From JBLHGU01 sp047615875 (lineage in GTDB: Bacteria > Pseudomonadota > Gammaproteobacteria > Arenicellales > CAJQKF01), in the NCBI GenBank assembly GCA_047615875.1, contig JBLHGU010000045.1, positions 1 through 29,456 on the forward strand: a DNA stretch of 29,456 nt. Direction: 5' to 3'. Below are positions 16,670 to 24,574 of this stretch, piece by piece (within the stretch, counting starts at the first letter, position 1; each line of letters begins with the position of its first letter). The notes under the pieces are model-generated. The model did no database searches. It saw only the letters and a list, made by a program, of their open reading frames with translations, and was not told where the DNA came from. A program made the position numbers and the translations under genes.

Positions 16670-17551
16670 ATGTCTACCACATTAAATCAGTTCACCATGC
16701 TCATTGTCAGCGGCCTATCCGGTTCAGGAAAAACCGTTGCTCTAAATGCTCTGGAAGACATGGGTTATTATTGCATTGATAATATTCCGGCTGTACTTTT
16801 ACCTGAACTTGCCAGCGTGATGAGCGCACCGTCCGGGACAGGCGAACAACAACGCGTAGCGGTTGGACTTGATTCGCGCAATCAACAGTTTCTAGAAGGA
16901 TTACCTGACATTCTACAATCGCTGCAAAGTTCCGGCGTTGACTATCGAATAATATTTCTCGAGGCAGAAGAGAAAGTTCTGATAAAAAGATTCAGTGAAA
17001 CCCGCCGTAAGCATCCCCTAACAGATCGTCAAACACCACTGGTTGATGGCATCCGTAAAGAAAGCGAATTAATACAACCTCTAATAGAGCACGCGGTTCG
17101 TCGTATTGATACGTCACGCCGTACCCCTCACGAGCTACGGCGCCTGATCAGGGATGTTGCAGGTGTTGAAGGATTTGCCGGCCCGGTATTATTTTTTGAA
17201 TCCTTTGGCTACAAACATGGTACCCCGCAGGATGCTGACTTTGTTTTCGATGTTCGATGCTTGCCAAATCCTTACTGGCAAGAACCGTTAAAAAACCTGA
17301 CAGGCCTGGACCAGGAGGTTGTCGACTTTCTCTCGAAAGAACACAGTGTTACTGAGATGTTCACCCAAATTCAGCAATTGCTCAGTCGATGGTTACCCAA
17401 CTTTCAGGCCGAGCATAGAAGTTACATAACTGTTGCAATTGGTTGCACCGGCGGCCAACATCGTTCTGTTTATATGATTGAGAAATTAAAAGATCATTTC
17501 AAAAAAGAGCAAATTCAGGTGCAAATCAGTCACCGTGAACTGCCCGTGTAG
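16670..17551 (+). CDS. rapZ: RNase adapter protein RapZ
   Basis: A 293-residue P-loop protein; in E. coli RapZ binds GlcN6P and guides RNase E to the sRNA GlmZ, tuning amino-sugar synthesis. Walker A is VSGLSGSGKT (about residues 13-22). YCIDNIP and the Walker B-like SGVDYRIIFLEAEEKVLIKRFSETRRKHPL follow. The C-terminal signature is VAIGCTGGQHRSVYMIEKL. An internal ATG at 16697 would give a 284-residue protein, the E. coli length; either start is possible. GlmY/GlmZ-like RNAs were not recognised in this window. It lies between hprK and the HPr gene, as in many proteobacteria. Confidence 0.93.
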   Translation: MSTTLNQFTMLIVSGLSGSGKTVALNALEDMGYYCIDNIPAVLLPELASVMSAPSGTGEQQRVAVGLDSRNQQFLEGLPDILQSLQSSGVDYRIIFLEAEEKVLIKRFSETRRKHPLTDRQTPLVDGIRKESELIQPLIEHAVRRIDTSRRTPHELRRLIRDVAGVEGFAGPVLFFESFGYKHGTPQDADFVFDVRCLPNPYWQEPLKNLTGLDQEVVDFLSKEHSVTEMFTQIQQLLSRWLPNFQAEHRSYITVAIGCTGGQHRSVYMIEKLKDHFKKEQIQVQISHRELPV

Positions 17552-17613
17552 ACCTGCTTGTGTAATATCTACACCCTCACCTATCAGCCCACTCCCACTT
17601 TTAATTCAGAAAC

Positions 17614-17886
17614 ATGTTGATTGAAAAACAAATTGAAGTAGTAAACAAACTCGGCTTGCATGCCCGAGCAGCTGCCAAATTAGTTCAAACCGCCTCGAAG
17701 TTTGAGAGCGAGGTTTTTATCGAGCTAAATGGTCAAAGTATCAACGCGAAAAGCATTATGGGTATCATGATGTTAGCAGCATCCTGCGGTACGATAATCG
17801 GCTTGAAAGTTGCAGGCGAGGATGAAGAGTTGGCCGCCCAAACCATTATTGACCTGTTCGCGGATCGATTTGGCGAGGGTGAATAG
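17614..17886 (+). CDS. Phosphocarrier protein HPr/NPr
   Basis: A 90-residue HPr-fold phosphocarrier. The enzyme I phosphorylation site is H16 in LGLHARAAAKLVQTA. The regulatory serine site is S47 in NAKSIMGIMML, matching the Ser46 site of Firmicute HPr, so this protein can plausibly be phosphorylated at both residues. It is the presumed substrate of HprK encoded upstream and the presumed donor to PtsN. The stop codon overlaps the GTG start of enzyme I by one base (TAGTG). It may be called ptsO/npr or ptsH depending on convention. Confidence 0.93.
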   Translation: MLIEKQIEVVNKLGLHARAAAKLVQTASKFESEVFIELNGQSINAKSIMGIMMLAASCGTIIGLKVAGEDEELAAQTIIDLFADRFGEGE

Positions 17887-19613
17887 TGCTGTTATTGAAC
17901 GGTACAGGCATAGGAGATATTGCCATAGGGAGGGCATTGTTGCTGGATCGCGCCAATCGCGAGATAAAAGAGTACAGCATTGATCCTGTCGCGGCTGAAG
18001 ACGAAGTCAAACGTTTTAACCAGTCAGTCATTCAAGCCCGCCAGGGCCTGGATGATTTACGCAATCAATTACCAGCCAGCGCACCTGCCGAAATAACCGC
18101 ATTACTGGGCGCTCATCTTCTAATTATGGAAGATCCACTGTTAATTGAAAAAACCATAAAAACAATTCACGACGACAATATAAACGCCGAAGCGGCTTTA
18201 GCCCGTCAGGCCAATGCTTTAACAAGAATTTTCGAGAACATGCAGGACGCCTATCTGCAGAGTAAGAAACATGATATTGCTCAAGTGGTGGATCGAATTC
18301 AGGCCGAGCTGGCGGAAAGTGCCAGTCCGGTTCTAAGTCTCGATGGAGACCTAAGCGATAGAATAATCGTGGTGGACGACCTAACCCCAGCTGATACTGT
18401 CCTGTTCAAACATAATCGGATGGCCGGCTTTGTCACCAATCTGGGTGGTCCAATATCACATACTGCCATACTAGCTCGTAGTTTAAAGACACCCGCCGTA
18501 GTCGGTTTACATGGCGCCAATCGCTTTATCAGAGATGGCGAAACTATCGTTATTGATGGTAACAGCGGCTCGGTTCTGGTTAATCCAGATGAAACACTGT
18601 TAGTAGAATTTCAACGCCGACTGGATAAGTCACGCCGTTATATGGCGAGCCTGGATACGTTGAAAGATTACGACACTATTAGTGAAGATGGTGAGCGTAT
18701 CCGGCTTTTAGCCAATATTGAGTTGCCTGAAGATCTGCCTGCCGTAAGAGCGGTCAATGCGGAAGGCGTGGGCCTTTATCGAACCGAGTTTTTATTTATG
18801 AACCGTGATGCCCCTGATGAACAGGAGCAATACGAGGCTTACACTGAAGTAGTTCAGTCGATAGCCGGGCCTGTAACCATTCGCACGCTCGACCTGGGCG
18901 CAGACAAACAGGTTGATGGGGGTAGAACAGACCAACGACATACCGTGAATCCTGCCCTGGGTCTTCGAGCTATTCGATTATGCCTTGGCAACCCAGGTCT
19001 TTTTATTCCACAGTTGAGAGCAATTTTTCGTGCATCAGTTCACGGGAATATTAAGATTATGATTCCTATGCTGTCCAGTATGAGCGAGCTTGAACAAGTG
19101 CTTGATTTAGTTAGGGAAGTCAAAAATCAGTTATCTAAGGAATCTATTCAATTTGACCCGGACATTCCCATTGGCGGTATGATTGAGGTCCCTGCAGCAG
19201 CAATTTCTGCCGATTTGTTCGCTCGGAAACTGGACTTTCTTTCTATAGGTACCAATGATCTGATCCAATACACACTCGCAATTGATCGTATCGACGATGA
19301 AGTTAACTATTTGTATGACCCCCTGCATCCGTCGGTGCTGCGTCTAATCAAGACCACAATCGATGCTGGTCGCAATAACAATATCAGCGTTGCGATGTGT
19401 GGTGAGATGGCCGGAGATCCCACTTATACTCGTGTCTTACTGGGTATGGGCCTGAAAGAGTTCAGCATGGATCCCGCCTCCTTACTGGAGGTAAAGAAAC
19501 AGGTGTTGCAATCGCGAGTAGACAATCTTTCAGAGCTTGCGGAACCAGCCCTGGCAAGCCTTGATCCTGCACGCTTAAGAGAACTATTTAAACGTGCGGC
19601 CCGAATACACTGA
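17886..19613 (+). CDS. ptsI: Phosphoenolpyruvate-protein phosphotransferase (PTS enzyme I)
   Basis: A 575-residue enzyme I that takes phosphate from phosphoenolpyruvate and passes it to HPr. The HPr-binding N-domain covers about residues 1-150. The active His is H192 in TNLGGPISHTAILARS. The barrel domain has GVGLYRTEFLFM, RTLDLGADKQ, GGMIEVPAA and SIGTNDLIQYTLAIDR. The C-terminal active region is VAMCGEMAGDP with its catalytic Cys. It lacks the N-terminal GAF domain of PtsP (EI-Ntr) and has canonical enzyme I length. Translation starts at GTG, sharing a base with the HPr stop. With no sugar permease in the window it probably feeds only the PtsN branch. Confidence 0.93.
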   Translation: MLLLNGTGIGDIAIGRALLLDRANREIKEYSIDPVAAEDEVKRFNQSVIQARQGLDDLRNQLPASAPAEITALLGAHLLIMEDPLLIEKTIKTIHDDNINAEAALARQANALTRIFENMQDAYLQSKKHDIAQVVDRIQAELAESASPVLSLDGDLSDRIIVVDDLTPADTVLFKHNRMAGFVTNLGGPISHTAILARSLKTPAVVGLHGANRFIRDGETIVIDGNSGSVLVNPDETLLVEFQRRLDKSRRYMASLDTLKDYDTISEDGERIRLLANIELPEDLPAVRAVNAEGVGLYRTEFLFMNRDAPDEQEQYEAYTEVVQSIAGPVTIRTLDLGADKQVDGGRTDQRHTVNPALGLRAIRLCLGNPGLFIPQLRAIFRASVHGNIKIMIPMLSSMSELEQVLDLVREVKNQLSKESIQFDPDIPIGGMIEVPAAAISADLFARKLDFLSIGTNDLIQYTLAIDRIDDEVNYLYDPLHPSVLRLIKTTIDAGRNNNISVAMCGEMAGDPTYTRVLLGMGLKEFSMDPASLLEVKKQVLQSRVDNLSELAEPALASLDPARLRELFKRAARIH

Positions 19614-19648
19614 GACTATTTGTTAGCAATGAACTACATCGTTTCACT

Positions 19649-19957
19649 ATGAGCAGTTGCGCCGGAAGCGAGCCATTTGCCCTGCAAGTTCTGGGCAATA
19701 GTATGGAACCCGAGTTTCCTGATGGCTCTATAATTATTGTTGAGCCTGGCGTCGTAGTCGAAGATGGCAGCTATGTAGTCGCCCATCAGGGCGAAGATGT
19801 GATATTGCGCCAGTTAAGCATTCAGAATGAATTCTGGAATCTAATTGCGCTGAATACTGAATACCCTGATATTTCAATCAGCGGAGTGAAAGAAATTCGT
19901 GGCAGAGTAATTCAACGGGCAGGCAAACGCCGCAAAGATCGCAAATCTTATATTTAA
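19649..19957 (+). CDS. Stand-alone S24/LexA-like domain protein
   Basis: A 102-residue protein consisting only of a LexA/S24 peptidase fold, with no DNA-binding domain. The catalytic serine is retained as S18 in LQVLGNSMEPEFPDGS. In the position of the LexA catalytic Lys (VTVKRL in E. coli) it has Arg: R54 in DVILRQL. The tail QRAGKRRKDRKSYI is strongly basic. From memory, similar small gammaproteobacterial proteins carry the same Arg, which suggests a family without self-cleavage, but this is unverified. It follows enzyme I by 35 bases and may be the last gene of that transcript. Its function is unknown. Confidence 0.78.
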   Translation: MSSCAGSEPFALQVLGNSMEPEFPDGSIIIVEPGVVVEDGSYVVAHQGEDVILRQLSIQNEFWNLIALNTEYPDISISGVKEIRGRVIQRAGKRRKDRKSYI

Positions 19958-20002
19958 TCAATCTCTGTCTTACTGCTGCAAAGATTAGCTCACCTATACA
20001 CC

Positions 20003-20026
20003 TAACCTTTACCCAGGTTATCTTTT
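20003..20026 (+). terminator. Weak hairpin with T-rich tail before the EamA gene
   Basis: TAACCT and AGGTTA pair around a TTACCC loop and are followed by TCTTTT. The stem is only 6 bases and half AT. It is placed where a terminator for the enzyme I group would be, but only 4 bases from the next ATG, so it could instead affect translation of that gene. Confidence 0.3.
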
Positions 20027-20030
20027 CATT

Positions 20031-20936
20031 ATGAGAACGTCTGCTTTACCAGACAAAGGAATCGAATATGGTGCACCTGCCATATTTGTCCTACTCTGGA
20101 GCACTGGTTTCCTAGGCGCCAAGTGGGGTCTACCCTACATTGAACCCGCCACCTTTCTCACCATTCGGTTCGCTATCGTAACGGTGTTATTTTCTCTATT
20201 GGTGGTTTTCCTAAGGGCGCCACTGCCATCAACACCAAGAGCCTGGCTACATATTGCTACGAGCGGTTGCCTGGTTCATGGGGTATACCTTGGCGGGGTA
20301 TTCGCTTCAATTTCACTGGGCGTAAATGCTGGCGTATCTGCTCTTATTGTCGGTATTCAGCCACTAATTACGGCGGTGCTAGTCGGGCCCTGGCTAGGGG
20401 AGAAAATTACTTCCAGACAGTGGGCGGGTTTTTTTGTTGGGGTGCTGGGCGTATCACTAGTGGTAATGGACAGTTTTACATTTGAATCCCAGGAATCACT
20501 CGGTTTATTGCTATGTGTAATTGCACTTATAGCAATCAGTATAGGCACGGTTTATCAGAAAAAATTCTGTGCAGATATGGATCTACGATCTGGTAGTGCA
20601 ATCCAGTTTTTTGCCGCTACGGTTTTCGTATCTATATTTGCACTGATATTTGAGAGTCGTGAAATAAACTGGCACCCGCAGTTTTTTCTTGCTCTTGGTT
20701 GGCTCTGCATAGTACTTTCCCTTGGTGCAGTAAGTTTATTGATGTGGTTGATTAGACGTGGCGCCGCATCCAAGGTGGCTAGTTTATTTTACCTGGTACC
20801 CCCTTTGGTGGCGGTTGAGTCGTGGTTACTATTTGACGAAATCATGCAAACCGCCGCCATTGCAGGTCTTTGCCTGTGTACCGCCGGAGTTTGGCTGGTG
20901 CTTAAGCCTGCCCGCTCCGCGACAAAGAATAGTTAA
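20031..20936 (+). CDS. EamA-family (DMT superfamily) transporter
   Basis: A 301-residue permease with about ten hydrophobic segments arranged as two EamA repeats. The first repeat starts PAIFVLLWSTGFLGAKWGLPYIEPATFLTIRF. Family features include GVNAGVSALIVGIQPLITA at the end of repeat one, GEKITSRQWAGFFVGVLGV, and MWLIRRGAASKVASLFYLVPPLVAVESWLLFDE in repeat two. Substrate is unknown; family members export amino acids, nucleobases or other metabolites. It is distinct from the RarD-type copy at 3637-4533. It appears to be a single gene between the PTS group and two tandem hairpins. Confidence 0.85.
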   Translation: MRTSALPDKGIEYGAPAIFVLLWSTGFLGAKWGLPYIEPATFLTIRFAIVTVLFSLLVVFLRAPLPSTPRAWLHIATSGCLVHGVYLGGVFASISLGVNAGVSALIVGIQPLITAVLVGPWLGEKITSRQWAGFFVGVLGVSLVVMDSFTFESQESLGLLLCVIALIAISIGTVYQKKFCADMDLRSGSAIQFFAATVFVSIFALIFESREINWHPQFFLALGWLCIVLSLGAVSLLMWLIRRGAASKVASLFYLVPPLVAVESWLLFDEIMQTAAIAGLCLCTAGVWLVLKPARSATKNS

Positions 20937-21000
20937 ACAAGTTCTGAATTAGTCTTTCTGACCTGGCAAAGCCTATATGGATAAAGACAACTATAGCTTT

Positions 21001-21029
21001 ATGTAGGAATTTCACATAGCTTCCTACAT
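21001..21029. terminator. Hairpin downstream of the EamA gene
   Basis: ATGTAGGAA and TTCCTACAT form a perfect 9-base stem with an 11-base loop, about 65 bases after the EamA stop. There is no clear T-run, so intrinsic termination is uncertain. It sits just before the stronger hairpin at 21041-21070, between two convergent genes. Confidence 0.4.
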
Positions 21030-21040
21030 TAGCAATAAAC

Positions 21041-21070
21041 AAGGAAGTGAATTAAGTAGTTCACTTCCTT
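21041..21070 (-). terminator. Strong hairpin at the end of the FixJ-type regulator gene
   Basis: AAGGAAGTGAA and TTCACTTCCTT form a perfect 11-base stem around an 8-base loop and overlap the stop codon of the minus-strand regulator gene. On the minus strand it is followed by GTTTATTG, a modest U-rich tail. It probably ends the seven-gene minus-strand unit and could act in both directions. Confidence 0.6.
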
Positions 21071-21701
21071 ATTCTTCTGATTTCACCACCAGACGAATTA
21101 AGTCAGAAAAAGTTTCCGACTCGGTCTTTAGCATTACTCTGGCTCTGTGTATTTCAACCGTCTTTACACTAATCTCAAGCTTCTCCGCTATCGCTCTATT
21201 TGTTGCTCCATCCACGACGAGATCCATAACATCGGATTCTCGTGGTGTTAACATGGCAAGACGATCTTGTATCTCAACCATTTCATTTTTTCTGGAACTC
21301 GTATCAAGATCCTTCTGCATGGCTTTTCTAACCGTTCGAATGAGGTCTTTATCAGAATATGGTTTCTCTATGAAATCATAGGCACCCAATTTCATGGCCT
21401 GAATTGCCATTCTGATATCCGCATGCCCGGTGACAATAATAACGGGCAGGGTATTATTGCGTTGATTTAGTACCTCCTGCACCTGCATACCATTCATCTC
21501 TGGCATTCTGACATCAAGGGTTATGCAACCGTGCCAATCTCTGGACCATTCAAGTAAGAAATCCTTTGCTGATGGAAAAGACATAGTTTTGATTGATTCC
21601 GTACCCAACAGCCAACACAATGAGTTTCTTACAGATGCATCATCATCAACAACATAGACCATCTGCTTTTCAGTTTGGCTCATGTCAGAACGTGTCTTCA
21701 A
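21069..21701 (-). CDS. FixJ/TtrR-type response regulator
   Basis: A 210-residue two-component regulator with a receiver domain and a LuxR-type DNA-binding domain. The acidic pocket is VVDDDAS (residues 17-23), the phospho-acceptor is D63 in TLDVRMPEMNG, followed by IIVTGHAD and the conserved Lys in FIEKPY. The C-terminal helix-turn-helix is LTPRESDVMDLVVDGATNRAIAEKLEISVKTVEIHRARVM in outline, the FixJ/TodT pattern. The ATG at 21701 overlaps the sensor kinase stop by 4 bases (ATGA), which supports this start and pairs the two proteins. Targets are unknown; the adjacent dehydrogenase genes are plausible. Confidence 0.92.
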   Translation of the reverse strand: MKTRSDMSQTEKQMVYVVDDDASVRNSLCWLLGTESIKTMSFPSAKDFLLEWSRDWHGCITLDVRMPEMNGMQVQEVLNQRNNTLPVIIVTGHADIRMAIQAMKLGAYDFIEKPYSDKDLIRTVRKAMQKDLDTSSRKNEMVEIQDRLAMLTPRESDVMDLVVDGATNRAIAEKLEISVKTVEIHRARVMLKTESETFSDLIRLVVKSEE

Positions 21702-24073
21702 TTAGATTGTGCATAGGGTAACTGAATCTCAAACCTGGCACCGCCATCGTTAACTGGCATGGCAATAATACTTCCATGGTGCGCCTGTATAATAGTTCGA
21801 CTGATAGATAAGCCCATACCCATACCATCTTTTTTGCTGGTATGAAAAGGATGAAAAATATCTTCCGAATGCTGGCCACCCAACCCTACGCCATGATCTG
21901 TCACGATAACTTTTACATCTCCATCTAGATCCTGCAAGCTGACATCTATTATTTTTCTATCAGGACTAGAGTCCTTCATCGCGTCCACAGCATTAACAAA
22001 TAAATTGATCAGCACCTGTTCAATCTGAACACGATCGCCGATCAAAACTGTTTTTATATCAGGCATATCAAAGTTTATCTTGACCTGATTCTGCTTTAGC
22101 ATAGGCTTTAAAAGATTGGCTGCCGAATCGATACAGTCCTGCAAAAAAAATTCCTCCTGCTCCAACTCACCTCGCACTACGAACTTCCTCAAACGCCGGA
22201 TAACTTTTGCTGCACGTTCGGCCTCCCCCCGTATACTGCTGATGGCGTTTTGTAACTCCTCATCATTTAGACTATCGGCGGATAACAGCCTTAAACAGCC
22301 ACTACTGTAATTATTAATAGCAGTGAGCGGTTGATTCAATTCGTGAGCTAGCCCAGTGGCCATCTCACCCATAGTATTAATCCTTGACACATGAGCCAGT
22401 TGAGACTGGTGTGTCTGCAAGTTCTGATTAGCAATCTGACGCTCTTTCTCACTACCCATCCATTGAGCAACCAGTAATAAAATATCGATATCGACCTCAG
22501 AAAGAGGTTCGGTAGCAGAGTTATTGCCACACAATACAAGGCCACCGGCAAGGCGACCTTCAACGTGGTACGCAACACCGATTAAACGCGAAACCGCAAA
22601 ATCACCTTGTATAGATCGCCACACCGGATGCGCCTTCCGATCCGGAACATAGCACCAATAGGGTTGCTCAGTTAGAATAGGAATAAGCCATTCAAAATGG
22701 CTTTGAAAAACACACGGCCCGACGGAATCGCCGACTGATAGTCGATAGGTCAAAACAGGCTCGCCGTCCTGAAATTCAAACATGGCGCCATTGTCCATAT
22801 TGAAGTATTCCATACCTAGCTGCAGCAGATCTCTGCCTTTCTGATCCGTACGTCGTTCTATGGAGCTAGTAATATCGTGTAGCTGGCGTAACGTTTCACC
22901 ACTGCGTTTTAACACGTCATTCGCAATGGCCAATTCGCCAGTGCGCTCTGTTACTCTTAGTTCCAGACTGTCACGATGTGCTGCCAACTGTTCCTGAGCT
23001 TCACGCCTGTCTCTAACCTCACCGCGAAGGGAACGCTGTGACGAAGACAATCTTCGGTTAACATGGCCAATATGAACCATCAATAAAGTTAAAATAATCA
23101 GAAACAGAAAGGCTGACAGAATCCAACGACGATACTCACTCCAGATACTGGCAATATCAGGTCTTCCAACTGCCGCATAGGGACCTATGCGGAGTTGCCG
23201 GAACAAATTGTGAACAGAGCCGTAATCAAGGGGTATCGTCCAGCCTGCAGAGAATGCATTTTTAGCGGCATCACTATCATTCGGCATTTCAAGTAAAGCA
23301 ATAACTACCTCCCGGGCCAACAATTCCGATGTGTGCCTGGTTTTAGCAAGAGGCCATTCCGGATACAGGCGAGTGCTTACTTTAAACGGGAAGTTATCAA
23401 TGTACCTGGCATCGAGAATATGGAAATCCTTCAATGCTATTAAACCTTTTGCAGCCATCCTTTCCAGAGTGCCACTTCTTACTGTACCCGCATCGACCTT
23501 GCCGTCTCGGACCTCGTAGACAATATCGTCATGTGGAAAGCCGTTAAATTCAAGTTTCTTCAGATCAGTGAAAGGATTCACGCCCTGGTCAAGCATTTCC
23601 CGCCAGGCCATTTGAAATCCACCGAATGCATTCGAACTAACCGCCATTAAAATTCGATCGTGAAGATCAGAAATATTGCGTATTGTCGAATTATCAGCAC
23701 GCCCTATTATCACGGCGCCAAACTGGGAAAGGGCCTGATTTCCCTGGCGAACCTTCAAGGTCGCCAGACGAGAAATGCCAAAATTGCTTTCCAACATGAC
23801 ATAGTGCCCTGAATTGGTCAGCACGAAATCCAGCTGCCTACTATTTAATGCATGCTCAATCTCATCACGGTTCAGTGGAACAATCTCGAAGCTGGCATTG
23901 GCAATGTGGCTACTTAAATACTGGGCTGTTTCTTGCCAGCGCTTAACAGTTTCCTGTTTACCCAAATATGCCAGCACTCCAATCTGATAGTTCTCAGTTG
24001 AAAAGGCGCTAGACCAAATTACAGACATTAACCCAATGCCGGCAATTAAGGGGATTAATCGAATAACTCCCAT
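21698..24073 (-). CDS. Hybrid-topology sensor histidine kinase with PhnD-like binding domain (TtrS-like)
   Basis: A 791-residue membrane sensor kinase. A signal-type hydrophobic start (residues 5-24) is followed by a PhnD/phosphonate-binding-like extracytoplasmic domain (about 30-290). This domain is marked by IGVLAYLG, DFVLTNSGHYV, ISDLHDRILMAVSSNAFGGFQMAWRE-type residues and VDAGTVRSG. A transmembrane helix (about 316-335) leads to a coiled coil (340-395) and a GAF-like domain (about 395-545). The kinase core has H577 in MATGLAHELNQPLTAINNY, the N-box NLFVNAVDAM, and ATP-lid motifs DHGVGLGG and GMGMGLSI. The tetrathionate sensor TtrS shares the PhnD-like input. It overlaps its regulator by 4 bases and follows the YHS gene by 24 bases. 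The ligand is unknown. Confidence 0.9.
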   Translation of the reverse strand: MGVIRLIPLIAGIGLMSVIWSSAFSTENYQIGVLAYLGKQETVKRWQETAQYLSSHIANASFEIVPLNRDEIEHALNSRQLDFVLTNSGHYVMLESNFGISRLATLKVRQGNQALSQFGAVIIGRADNSTIRNISDLHDRILMAVSSNAFGGFQMAWREMLDQGVNPFTDLKKLEFNGFPHDDIVYEVRDGKVDAGTVRSGTLERMAAKGLIALKDFHILDARYIDNFPFKVSTRLYPEWPLAKTRHTSELLAREVVIALLEMPNDSDAAKNAFSAGWTIPLDYGSVHNLFRQLRIGPYAAVGRPDIASIWSEYRRWILSAFLFLIILTLLMVHIGHVNRRLSSSQRSLRGEVRDRREAQEQLAAHRDSLELRVTERTGELAIANDVLKRSGETLRQLHDITSSIERRTDQKGRDLLQLGMEYFNMDNGAMFEFQDGEPVLTYRLSVGDSVGPCVFQSHFEWLIPILTEQPYWCYVPDRKAHPVWRSIQGDFAVSRLIGVAYHVEGRLAGGLVLCGNNSATEPLSEVDIDILLLVAQWMGSEKERQIANQNLQTHQSQLAHVSRINTMGEMATGLAHELNQPLTAINNYSSGCLRLLSADSLNDEELQNAISSIRGEAERAAKVIRRLRKFVVRGELEQEEFFLQDCIDSAANLLKPMLKQNQVKINFDMPDIKTVLIGDRVQIEQVLINLFVNAVDAMKDSSPDRKIIDVSLQDLDGDVKVIVTDHGVGLGGQHSEDIFHPFHTSKKDGMGMGLSISRTIIQAHHGSIIAMPVNDGGARFEIQLPYAQSN

Positions 24074-24097
24074 TTTATTTCTGTGTTCTAGCCCAGA

Positions 24098-24574
24098 CTA
24101 CAATCGCCAATAGTTGTCGGCCTTATCGATCACGCCTTTTTCTATCTTAGCGACGAATTCAGTACGTGCATCAGAATTAAAAAACAAAAATAATCGTTCA
24201 CCTGCAACATAGAATTCTGCGGGATCAATATCAAACGTCATGCCAGCACTAATCGCCGTTGCGCAATAACCACCATAACTCGGCGCATAGCGCTGTGGCT
24301 CAGCTTTAAATAGTTGTTGATTTTCGGTTGTTGCGAAATACCAGTCTGCGTCAGAGTAGCGCATGACAATTCCCTGATCACCAGCGACTGCCTTACCAGC
24401 ATTGTGATAGGCAACTACATCGTATCCTTTGATAGCGATACCCTGACTCGCATTGGTTTCACCCCATATTAACCAACGTGTTGATCCACCCTTGTTCAGT
24501 GCCATAAAACCAACCGGAATTGCCAGCACTGCAACAATAAAAATGACAATAATTTTTGCTTTAAAAGTAATCAT
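24098..24574 (-). CDS. Membrane-anchored YHS domain protein
   Basis: A 158-residue protein with one N-terminal hydrophobic helix (about residues 7-25), so probably anchored and facing the periplasm. The rest is a YHS-type domain: IAIKGYDVVAYHNAGKAV, WYFATTENQQLFKAEPQRYAPSYGG-type residues, then YCA with C104, and KADNYWRL at the end. This is the group annotated as 'YHS domain-containing (seleno)protein'; here the key residue is ordinary Cys (codon TGC). The start at 24574 is chosen over an upstream in-frame ATG at 24604. It has a strong AGAGGAG site and an ATGA overlap with the dehydrogenase stop. A redox or metal-binding role is inferred only. Confidence 0.82.
   Translation of the reverse strand: MITFKAKIIVIFIVAVLAIPVGFMALNKGGSTRWLIWGETNASQGIAIKGYDVVAYHNAGKAVAGDQGIVMRYSDADWYFATTENQQLFKAEPQRYAPSYGGYCATAISAGMTFDIDPAEFYVAGERLFLFFNSDARTEFVAKIEKGVIDKADNYWRL

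Noticed and set aside
24260..24270. Possible selenocysteine in the YHS protein.
   Set aside because: The codon in the YGGYC motif is TGC, not TGA, so an ordinary cysteine is encoded.
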